A DNA stretch of 24,320 bases, from contig CAKTFD010000021.1 in the NCBI GenBank assembly GCA_934553285.1, positions 1-24,320 on the forward strand. Reading direction: 5' to 3'. The notes beneath the pieces are model-generated. The model ran no database searches and was not told where the DNA came from. It saw only the letters and a list, made by a program, of their open reading frames with translations. Origin of the DNA: an uncultured Faecalibacterium sp. Lineage in GTDB: Bacteria > Bacillota > Clostridia > Oscillospirales > Ruminococcaceae. Each line of letters starts with the position of its first letter. Position 1 is the stretch's first letter. Below are positions 14,855 to 21,116 of this stretch, one piece after another. Both the position numbers and the translations under genes were made by a program.

Positions 14855-15148
14855 ATGGCAAAAGATCATCCCACCGGCAAATCCGGCCTGTACCAGGCTT
14901 TTCTGCAGCTCAAGACCCCGGAGGAGTGCTACCGTTTTCTACAGGATGTGTGCAGCTACTCGGAGCTGAGCGCAATGGAACAGCGCTATAATATTGCCGA
15001 GATGCTTTCCGACAAATGCATCTATACCGAGATCATGGACAAGACCGGTGCTTCCAGCGCCATCATCAGCCGGGTCAGCCGGGTGCTGAGCGCTGACGAC
15101 AGTGTGCTGCGCGCACTGCTGGAAGCCGGTAAAAAGTCCGCTGACTGA
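14855..15148 (+). CDS. YerC/YecD-family TrpR-related DNA-binding protein
   Basis: A 97-residue protein of the TrpR superfamily, close to the YerC/YecD group of Firmicutes, whose ligand is not established. An N-terminal helical region (LYQAFLQLKTPEECYRFLQDVC, about 12-33) precedes the helix-turn-helix (about 42-80, with MEQRYNIAEMLSDKCIYTEIMDKTGASSAIISRVSRVL). It should act as a dimeric repressor. The ATG at 14855 follows AAAAGGAG. A palindrome over the promoter suggests it controls itself. It ends at a terminator-like structure before the DJ-1 gene, and nothing for tryptophan synthesis is nearby. Confidence 0.9.
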   Translation: MAKDHPTGKSGLYQAFLQLKTPEECYRFLQDVCSYSELSAMEQRYNIAEMLSDKCIYTEIMDKTGASSAIISRVSRVLSADDSVLRALLEAGKKSAD

Positions 15149-15149
15149 C

Positions 15150-15218
15150 GCAAAAGCCGCGTGCCGCCAGGAGGGGCGCTATGCCCGTATCTGCAGCCTG
15201 CGGCTTTTGCTTATTTTT
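15150..15218 (+). terminator. Terminator/attenuator between the TrpR-like and DJ-1 genes
   Basis: A perfect 11-bp stem (15150-15160 with 15200-15210) with a 39-nt apical region is followed by TTATTTTT. The apical part carries a ribosome site AGGAGGGG (15169-15176) and an ATG at 15181, so translation could interfere with folding. Confidence 0.65.
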
Positions 15219-15236
15219 ACAAGGAGGATCCGTATC

Positions 15237-15788
15237 ATGCGTAAAGCTGTTGTATTTTTTGCCGAAGGAACTGAGGAATGTGAGGCCCTGCTGGTGGTAG
15301 ACCTGCTCCGCCGCGCCAAAGTGGAGGTGCTGGTGGCCAGCGCCACCGGCAGCCGCGAGATCGTGAGCAGCCACAAGGTCCGCATCACCGCCGATGCCCT
15401 GGCGGAAGAGATCGATTACACCGATGTGGATCTGGTGGTGCTGCCCGGCGGCATCCCCGGCACCCCGAACCTTGCCGCCAACAAAACGGTCACCGATACC
15501 TGCACCGCCTTTGCCGGGGCCGGCAAAAAGGTAGCCGCCATCTGCGCCGCCCCCAGCGTGCTGGCCGCGCTGGGCCTGCTGGAGGGCAAAAACGCCACCG
15601 CCCACGCCGCATTCCAGGATCAGCTGGCCGGTGCCCATGTGCAGGATGCCGAGGTCGTGGTGGATGGCAACATCACCACCAGCTACGGTCTGGGCGGTGC
15701 CATTCCCTTTGCACTGGAGCTGGTGCGCCAGCTGGCCGGGCAGGCGGAGGCAGACCGCATCCGCAGCGCCATCGCCTACCGGCACTGA
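15237..15788 (+). CDS. DJ-1/PfpI-family protein (DJ-1 subfamily)
   Basis: A 183-residue cytoplasmic protein of the DJ-1/ThiJ subfamily, members of which are described as glyoxalase III or protein deglycase enzymes and oxidative-stress sensors. The reactive cysteine C103 sits in the nucleophile elbow AAICAAPSVLA, and its partner glutamate E16 is in AEGTEECEALL, equivalent to C106 and E18 of human DJ-1. VVLPGGIPG and the late TSYGLGGAIPFALELV motif are also typical. The ATG at 15237 follows AAGGAGG (15221-15227). The next gene begins 14 bp after the stop, so both probably form one transcript. The exact activity is not certain. Confidence 0.93.
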   Translation: MRKAVVFFAEGTEECEALLVVDLLRRAKVEVLVASATGSREIVSSHKVRITADALAEEIDYTDVDLVVLPGGIPGTPNLAANKTVTDTCTAFAGAGKKVAAICAAPSVLAALGLLEGKNATAHAAFQDQLAGAHVQDAEVVVDGNITTSYGLGGAIPFALELVRQLAGQAEADRIRSAIAYRH

Positions 15789-15802
15789 GAGGAGGAGGCC
15801 GT

Positions 15803-16687
15803 ATGCGTTTTGTCACCTGCCGCCTGCCGGATGGCCTCGAAGATCCGGCTATCCTCTCCCCGGACGGCACCCAGGTCTGGCCGCTGAGCTGGCTGGGGCT
15901 GTCCTACGAGACCCTGTCCGATGCTATCCCCTTCCTGACCCCGCAGGTGCAAAGGGGGCTGCAGCTGGCCATCAGCGGCATCCCGGCGCTGCCGGTGGAG
16001 GCCGTGGCCCTGCAAAGCCCCATCCCCTGCCCCGCGCAGGATGTGATCTGCCTTGGCATCAACTACATGGCACACTCCGCCGAGGCGGAAAAGTATTCCG
16101 CAGATGCCTTTGCCACCCGGCATCAGGATGCCATCTACTTTTCCAAGCGGGTCACCCGGGCAGTGCCGGACGGCGGCTTTATCGAAGCCCACACCGACCT
16201 TGTGCAGAAGCTGGACTATGAGTGCGAGCTGGCCGTTGTGCTGGGCAGGGACGCCCGGGATGTGCCCGCCGGGCAGACGAAGGACTATGTGTTCGGCTAT
16301 ACCATCCTGAACGATGTTTCCGCCCGGGATGTGCAGACCGCCCATAAGCAGTGGTACTTTGGCAAGAGCCTGGACGGCTTTACCCCCATGGGGCCTTGCA
16401 TCGTGACCGCCGATGAATTTGATGCCTACCCGCCCGCACTGCCCATCCGCAGCCGGGTAAACGGCACCCTGCGGCAGAACTCCGATACCAGCCTGCAGAT
16501 CTTTGATATCGACTATGTGATCCACGAGCTTTCGCAGGGCATGACCCTGAAAGCCGGTACCATCATTGCCACCGGCACCCCCGCCGGGGTGGGCATGGGC
16601 ATGGACCCGCCGCAGTTTTTGCATCCCGGCGATACCGTGCAGTGCGAGATCGGCGGCATTGGCACCCTGACCAACACCGTGCGCTGA
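15803..16687 (+). CDS. Fumarylacetoacetate hydrolase (FAH) family protein
   Basis: A 294-residue protein with the FAH catalytic domain (about 80-294). Metal ligands are E140 and E142 in YECELAVVLG and D171 in LNDVSARD. GINYMAH (85-91), GKSLDGFTPMGP (187-198) and ATGTPAGVG near the end are family signatures. Members hydrolyse or decarboxylate beta-diketo acids such as acylpyruvates or oxaloacetate; the substrate cannot be assigned here. The ATG at 15803 follows GAGGAGGAGG, 14 bp after the DJ-1 stop codon, suggesting a two-gene metabolite-repair unit. No terminator follows, so some read-through into the glucokinase gene is likely. Confidence 0.92.
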   Translation: MRFVTCRLPDGLEDPAILSPDGTQVWPLSWLGLSYETLSDAIPFLTPQVQRGLQLAISGIPALPVEAVALQSPIPCPAQDVICLGINYMAHSAEAEKYSADAFATRHQDAIYFSKRVTRAVPDGGFIEAHTDLVQKLDYECELAVVLGRDARDVPAGQTKDYVFGYTILNDVSARDVQTAHKQWYFGKSLDGFTPMGPCIVTADEFDAYPPALPIRSRVNGTLRQNSDTSLQIFDIDYVIHELSQGMTLKAGTIIATGTPAGVGMGMDPPQFLHPGDTVQCEIGGIGTLTNTVR

Positions 16688-16777
16688 ACGCCTTGTGGAA
16701 CTGACCAAAATTTTACATTCATTTCCGTCCAATTGCATGAAATCCCGCTGTGGTACTGCTCTTTTGCGGCAGGATAT

Positions 16778-16786
16778 GGTATACTG
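16778..16786 (+). promoter_or_regulatory. Extended -10 promoter of the ROK glucokinase gene
   Basis: TGGTATACT (16778-16786) is a strong extended -10 element. No good -35 lies 17 bp upstream, which the extended element can compensate. The start codon is about 50 bp downstream. Confidence 0.55.
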
Positions 16787-16835
16787 TGAGGTACTGAAAA
16801 CTTTGCGGCATGTCCGCATCAAAGGGGTAAATACT

Positions 16836-17786
16836 ATGAAGGAATATGCATTCGGCATCGACCTGGGCGGCACCACCGCCAAGGTCGGTCTGTTCACCAC
16901 CAACGGCAAGCTGCTGGAAAAATGGGAGGTGCCCACCGACACTTCTGACTCCGGCGCACACATCCTGGAAAATCTGGCCGCCGCCGTGCAGCAGAAGATG
17001 CAGGAAAAAGGCCTGACTGCCGATGTGGTCGAGGGTGTGGGCGTGGGCGTGCCCGGCCCGGTGCTGGATTCCAGCATCGTTCCCATCGTATGCGCAAACC
17101 TGGGCGGCTGGGGCAACCGCAACGTGTCCATTGAGCTCAGCGAGCTGCTGGGCGGCATCCGGGTGCTGGTAGGCAACGATGCCAACGTGGCCGCACTGGG
17201 CGAGATCTGGATGGGCGCAGCGCAGGGCTGCCGCAGCGCCGTTATGGTCACACTGGGCACCGGCGTGGGCGGCGGTGTCATCGTCAACGGCAAGGTCATC
17301 GATGGTGCTCACGGTGCCGGCGGCGAGATCGGCCATATCACCGTAAACCCCCACGAAACCGCCGTCTGCGGCTGCGGCAAGCGCGGCTGCCTGGAGCAGT
17401 ATTCCAGCGCTACCGGTGTGGTGCGCTGCATGAACAAGCTGCTGGACCAGAACCCGGACACCCCCTGCGTCCTGCGCGGCAAAGAGTTTGTTGCCAAGGA
17501 TGTGTTCGATGCTGCCCGCAGCGGGGATGCACTGGCCGCCCGCGAGGTGGACGAGATGGCTGCTACCCTGGGCATGGCACTGGCCAACATTGCCTCCACC
17601 ACCGACCCCGAGACCTTTCTGCTGGGCGGCGGCGTAGCCCGCGCCGGTGCGGTGCTGTTTGACCCGCTGGTGCGCCACTACAAGACCTACGCCTTCCAAT
17701 CCTGCCGCAATACCCCCATCAAGGCCGCCAGCCTGGGCAATGATGCCGGCATCTACGGTGCCGTGCGCCTGATCGTGGGGGCATAA
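16836..17786 (+). CDS. glk: ROK-family glucokinase
   Basis: A 316-residue cytoplasmic sugar kinase, most likely ATP-dependent glucokinase. Visible parts are the phosphate loop GIDLGGTTAKVG (7-18), catalytic D115 in GNDANVAALGE, the second phosphate motif TLGTGVGGGV (139-148), and the structural zinc site of H167 with C178, C180 and C185 in CGCGKRGC. The late GGGVARAG is the adenosine-binding motif. There is no N-terminal helix-turn-helix, so this is a kinase and not a ROK repressor. The start at 16836 follows AAAGGGG. It would phosphorylate glucose entering outside the PTS or released from oligosaccharides. Confidence 0.93.
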   Translation: MKEYAFGIDLGGTTAKVGLFTTNGKLLEKWEVPTDTSDSGAHILENLAAAVQQKMQEKGLTADVVEGVGVGVPGPVLDSSIVPIVCANLGGWGNRNVSIELSELLGGIRVLVGNDANVAALGEIWMGAAQGCRSAVMVTLGTGVGGGVIVNGKVIDGAHGAGGEIGHITVNPHETAVCGCGKRGCLEQYSSATGVVRCMNKLLDQNPDTPCVLRGKEFVAKDVFDAARSGDALAAREVDEMAATLGMALANIASTTDPETFLLGGGVARAGAVLFDPLVRHYKTYAFQSCRNTPIKAASLGNDAGIYGAVRLIVGA

Positions 17787-17810
17787 GCCTTTTATTCTGA
17801 TCGTTTTCCG

Positions 17811-17848
17811 GAACAGCCGGGCCTGCGGGTCTGGCTGTTCTGCTTTTT
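17811..17848 (+). terminator. Intrinsic terminator after glk
   Basis: An 8-bp perfect stem (17811-17818 with 17833-17840) is followed by TGCTTTTT. Confidence 0.7.
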
Positions 17849-17859
17849 ACGAGAAGGTT

Positions 17860-17895
17860 CCGCTGAACGGATGCGGCAGCGGCTTTCTGTTTTTG
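17860..17895 (+). terminator. Possible second tandem terminator
   Basis: A 6-bp stem CCGCTG/CAGCGG (17860-17865 with 17877-17882) is followed by CTTTCTGTTTTT. It is weaker than the hairpin just before it and may act as a back-up. Confidence 0.4.
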
Positions 17896-17978
17896 CCGGG
17901 CGCACGCTTTCTCTCACGCACAAAATAGTCTAATTTCCAAAAAAGGTTGCATAACCGTGCAAAAGCGCGGGGTAAGCA

Positions 17979-18007
17979 TTGTTTATTTTGTGCATTTATG
18001 CTAAAAT
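17979..18007 (+). promoter_or_regulatory. Promoter of the 5'-nucleotidase-family gene
   Basis: TTGTTT (17979-17984), a 17-bp spacer and TAAAAT (18002-18007) with a preceding TGC make an extended -10 promoter. GCATTTATGC (17992-18001) is an inverted repeat inside the spacer, and TTGCA-N6-TGCAA (17947-17962) lies just upstream. The long 5' UTR has a 7-bp hairpin at 18065-18103. I recognise no known riboswitch class in it. Confidence 0.65.
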
Positions 18008-18135
18008 ATCTAGCGAGTGGTGAAATTTCATCATATGGTCATACTTTTCCGTACGCTGTAAAGAACGGGTCTGCCGGGGTGGCGGTGCCATGGGCCGACC
18101 CGTAAAAATAACAACGCAATAAAGGAGAACACACC

Positions 18136-19818
18136 ATGAAAAAATGTAGAGCCTTGACCTGTGCAGTGATCCTGCTGGTCTCCGTATTTCTCTGCATACA
18201 GACCGCATACGCCCAACCGGCGGGCGGAGGCAAAACGCTGGATATCATTTTTACCCACGATACCCACTCCCACCTGAACAGCTTTACCACTGTGGTGGAG
18301 GACGAGGAGATGGACATCGGCGGCTTTGCCCGCGCCAACACCCTGATCAAGGCGCAGAAAACGCAGGACCCGGACACCCTTGTGATCGATGGCGGCGATT
18401 TCTCCATGGGCACCCTGATCCAGACCGTGTTCGAGACCCAGGCGGCCGAGCTGCGGATGCTGGGCTACATGGGGTACGATGTGACCACCTTCGGCAACCA
18501 CGAGTTTGACTACCGCTCCAGCGGCCTTGCCAATATGCTTACCAGCGCACAGGCCTCCGGCGATGCGGTGCCGGCCATCGTGCTCTGCAATGTGGACTGG
18601 GATGCCATGGAGGCCGCCGGCCTGACCGAGGGCCAGCAGCAGCTAAAGGATGCCTTTGCAGCATACGGCGTGCAGGACTACACCGTGCTCCAGAAGGGCG
18701 ATGTCCGCATTGCGGTGGTGGGTGTTTTTGGTAAGGATGCGCTCTCCTGCGCGCCCACCTGTGAGCTGCAGTTCAAGGACCCGGTGGAAGCAGTAAAGGC
18801 TACCGTAGCAAAGATCAAGGCCGAGGAAAACGCGGATATGATCGTCTGCGTTTCCCACAGCGGCACCTGGGACGACCCCAAAAAATCTGAGGACGAGCTG
18901 GTGCCCATCACGGCAGAGATCCCCGCCGATGCCGCCACCCAGGAAGTCATCGACCGCTTTATGGACACCGTAGATGACGACTATCTGGCGCAGTTCGGCT
19001 ACACCAAGGACCAGGTCCTGGCCGAAAACGATGTTGTTTTTTCCACCCTGAAAGACCTGGGGCGCGTGCACACCGAGCATAACCTCGGCGATATCATTGC
19101 GGATGCCTATGTGTACGCCGTGGAACATGCCGACGACTACGACGGCACCCCCGTGGATCTGGCAGTCGTGCCCAGCGGCACCGTGCGCGATACCTACGCC
19201 CGGGGCAATATCACGGTGGAGCAGGTGTTCAACTCCTTCTCGCTGGGCATCGGCGCAGACGGCGTGCCGGGCTACCCGCTGATCAGCGTCTACCTGACGG
19301 GCAGGGAACTCAAGACCGCCGCCGAGATCGATGCCTCCATCTCGGATCTGATGACCACGGCGCGGCTGTACTGCAGCGGCCTGAACTTTACGTATAACCC
19401 GCACCGTATGCTGCTGAACAAGGTCACCGATGTCTATCTGGTGGAGGAGGACGGCCAGCGCATCGAGCTGCAGGACGACAAGCTGTACCGCGTGATCGCA
19501 GACATTTACAGCGGGCAGATGCTCAGCGCCGTAACGGATATGTCCTACGGGCTTTTGTCCATCGTGCCAAAATATGCAGACGGCACCCCCATCGAGGATT
19601 TTGAGGATGTGATCCTCACCGAAAACGGCCGGGAGCTGAAAGGCTGGGATGCCATTGCGCGGTACATGTCCTCCTTTGCGGATTCCGATGGCAACGGCAT
19701 CGGCAACGTGCCGGAATACTACAGCACCCTGCACGACCGCAAAGTGGTCGATGACAGCCGCAACATCGTTGCACTGGTAAAAAGCCTAACCGCTTTACTG
19801 CCATCTTTGCCGGCGTGA
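18136..19818 (+). CDS. Exported 5'-nucleotidase/UDP-sugar hydrolase-family protein, probably defective
   Basis: As read, 560 residues with a signal peptide (1-26, ending TAYA), a calcineurin-like metallophosphoesterase domain (about 35-250) and a 5'-nucleotidase C-terminal domain (about 300-500). Metal residues D42 and H44 (HDTHSH), D85/D88, N121 and H122 (GNHE) and H241 (VSHSG) are present. The usual segment with the GHxH metal motif is missing: after H241 no histidine occurs until H312, and SEDEL runs directly into the linker VPITAEIP. At the C-terminus a run of five As (19779-19783) shifts the frame, so the membrane anchor encoded just beyond is lost. Both defects suggest decay or sequence error. 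The start follows AAAGGAG. The GntR-type gene follows with no terminator. Confidence 0.85.
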   Translation: MKKCRALTCAVILLVSVFLCIQTAYAQPAGGGKTLDIIFTHDTHSHLNSFTTVVEDEEMDIGGFARANTLIKAQKTQDPDTLVIDGGDFSMGTLIQTVFETQAAELRMLGYMGYDVTTFGNHEFDYRSSGLANMLTSAQASGDAVPAIVLCNVDWDAMEAAGLTEGQQQLKDAFAAYGVQDYTVLQKGDVRIAVVGVFGKDALSCAPTCELQFKDPVEAVKATVAKIKAEENADMIVCVSHSGTWDDPKKSEDELVPITAEIPADAATQEVIDRFMDTVDDDYLAQFGYTKDQVLAENDVVFSTLKDLGRVHTEHNLGDIIADAYVYAVEHADDYDGTPVDLAVVPSGTVRDTYARGNITVEQVFNSFSLGIGADGVPGYPLISVYLTGRELKTAAEIDASISDLMTTARLYCSGLNFTYNPHRMLLNKVTDVYLVEEDGQRIELQDDKLYRVIADIYSGQMLSAVTDMSYGLLSIVPKYADGTPIEDFEDVILTENGRELKGWDAIARYMSSFADSDGNGIGNVPEYYSTLHDRKVVDDSRNIVALVKSLTALLPSLPA

Positions 19819-19910
19819 TCGCCGTGGTGCTCCTGCTGGTGGTCCTGCTGGTGCTGCTGATCCGGAAGCTCGTCCGCAGGATCCGCCGCAGAAAAAAGGC
19901 CCGGGGCTGA
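19782..19910 (+). pseudogene. Out-of-frame C-terminal membrane anchor of the 5'-nucleotidase-family gene
   Basis: In the -1 frame relative to the preceding gene, the codons from AAG at 19782 read KPNRFTAIFAGVIAVV, then a run of Leu/Val, then IRKLVRRIRRRKKARG and a TGA at 19908-19910. This is a classic transmembrane helix with a basic stop-transfer tail. One extra A in the run at 19779-19783 would join it to the upstream protein. It has no start codon or ribosome site of its own. Confidence 0.8.
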
Positions 19911-19952
19911 TGGCCCGGCTGCACCCATCCATATAACAAAAGAGGGACCGCT

Positions 19953-20705
19953 ATGAGCGAATTTTCACACCTGAAAAACAAATTGCTGGCCGAACAGGTG
20001 GAGGACCAGATCTACCATTATATCCTGGACGAAGCGCTGGAGCCGGGGACAAAGCTGCCCAACGAGTTTGCCCTGGGCGAAAAGTTCCGGGTGGGGCGCA
20101 GCACCATCCGGGAGGCGGTAAAGCTGCTGTCCAGCAAGGGCATCGTGGAGGTGCGGCAAGGCTCCGGCACCTATGTGGTGACCACGGTCAAGGGCCTTTC
20201 CGACCCGCTGAACCTGCGCAGCGTGCAGGACAAAAACGCCCTGGCCTTTGATCTGGTAAACGTCCGGCTGCTGCTGGAACCGGGCATTGCGGAGATGGCC
20301 GCACAAAACGCCACCCCGGAGGACATCGAGCGGCTGCGGCGGCTCTGCGAGCGGGTGGAGACCAAGATCCACGAGGGCGACCGCTACATCGAGGACGACA
20401 TCGCCTTCCATACCTGCATCGCAGAGAGCAGCAAAAACCTTGTAGTGGGGCAGCTGATCCCGATCATCGACACAGCGGTGATGATGTTCGTCAACGTCAC
20501 CCACAAAAAGCTCATCGATGAGACCATCATGACCCACCGCATGATCGCCGAGGCCATTGCGAACCATGACCCCATCGGGGCAAAGTCCGCCATGGTAATG
20601 CATCTGAACTTCAACCGCAGCTATATCAAAAAGATCTACGATGGCGAGGACCCCGATGACGGCACCATTGGCATGGCAGGATATGTTAAACAAGAAGTAA
20701 AATAG
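19953..20705 (+). CDS. GntR-family transcriptional regulator, FadR subfamily with FCD domain
   Basis: A 250-residue cytoplasmic regulator. The N-terminal winged helix-turn-helix (about 12-78) includes LPNEFALGEKFRVGRSTIREAVKLLSSKGIVEVRQGSGTYV. The FCD ligand-binding domain (about 95-228) keeps the metal-binding set D149 and H153 in DDIAFH, H195 in THRMI and H217 in MHLNF. FCD regulators typically sense carboxylic or sugar acids. That fits its position upstream of an IlvD/Edd dehydratase and a GntP permease, which it probably represses in the absence of the sugar acid. The ATG at 19953 follows AGAGGGA. It ends at a terminator, so its targets are transcribed separately. Confidence 0.93.
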   Translation: MSEFSHLKNKLLAEQVEDQIYHYILDEALEPGTKLPNEFALGEKFRVGRSTIREAVKLLSSKGIVEVRQGSGTYVVTTVKGLSDPLNLRSVQDKNALAFDLVNVRLLLEPGIAEMAAQNATPEDIERLRRLCERVETKIHEGDRYIEDDIAFHTCIAESSKNLVVGQLIPIIDTAVMMFVNVTHKKLIDETIMTHRMIAEAIANHDPIGAKSAMVMHLNFNRSYIKKIYDGEDPDDGTIGMAGYVKQEVK

Positions 20706-20753
20706 AAACTGTGCGCCGCTTTGCGCATCGTCTGCGGAAAAATCGCTTTATTT

Positions 20754-20796
20754 GCAGTTCCGGAACGCCTGCGGGCATTTCGGAACTGCTTTTTTC
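20754..20796 (+). terminator. Intrinsic terminator after the FCD regulator gene
   Basis: A 9-bp perfect stem (20754-20762 with 20781-20789), extendable by further pairs, is followed by a run of Ts. Confidence 0.75.
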
Positions 20797-20807
20797 TCCG
20801 GGGGAAC

Positions 20808-20866
20808 TCCGCCGCCCCCTTGGGGGAGGTGGCATCGCGCAGCAAGGACGGTGGGGGCAAGCGGCA
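20808..20866. repeat. Palindromic GC-rich intergenic element, possibly a dispersed repeat
   Basis: The stretch contains CCCCCTTGGGGG inside a longer imperfect stem (20811-20819 with 20822-20833), followed by CGCGCAGCAAGGACGGTGGGGGC. From memory, similar elements are scattered between genes in Faecalibacterium-like genomes. There is only one copy in this window, so repetition cannot be shown here. It is non-coding. Confidence 0.4.
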
Positions 20867-20919
20867 TCCTTTTCGTTTATGCAAATCATCTGATGACTTT
20901 TGTGCCGAGATTTTTCCAA

Positions 20920-20945
20920 AGGCCCTTTCCGGGGCCTATTTTTTT
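20920..20945 (+). terminator. Second terminator-like hairpin upstream of the dehydratase promoter
   Basis: AGGCCC (20920-20925) pairs with GGGCCT (20932-20937), followed by an A and eight Ts. It may insulate the dehydratase promoter from the regulator gene, or end a short transcript starting between 20797 and 20919. Confidence 0.55.
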
Positions 20946-21024
20946 GCAAAAATCGCCCTGAATTGGGCAGAGTGCATGATGTATCCCAGATTTTTTGCAC
21001 AAATAGTAGGACGTATATGCGACA

Positions 21025-21055
21025 ACTTGCAAAAAAGTTACTGCAGATTTACAAT
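21025..21055 (+). promoter_or_regulatory. Promoter and GntR-like operator of the dehydratase-permease operon
   Basis: TTGCAA (21027-21032), a 17-bp spacer and TACAAT (21050-21055). The -35 lies inside ACTTGCAAAAAAGT (21025-21038), an inverted repeat AACTT-N6-AAGTT that resembles the ACTTGTATACAAGT core recognised by Bacillus gluconate repressor GntR. A further pair, GTAGGAC (21006-21012) and GTCCTAC (21069-21075), flanks the promoter. Confidence 0.6.
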
Positions 21056-21116
21056 AAAATCACAAAAGGTCCTACAGAAAAAAGGACGAAAGCAAGCAGT
21101 ATTTGGAGGTATGGAT

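Noticed and set aside
16695..16835. N-terminal extension of the glucokinase frame
   Set aside because: The extension covers the extended -10 promoter and the ribosome site; the ATG at 16836 gives the standard ROK start at the phosphate loop.
18008..18135. A riboswitch (purine, FMN or ZTP type) in the leader of the 5'-nucleotidase-family gene
   Set aside because: The leader has a hairpin and a GGTGAAATTTC stretch, but the conserved cores of these classes are not present.
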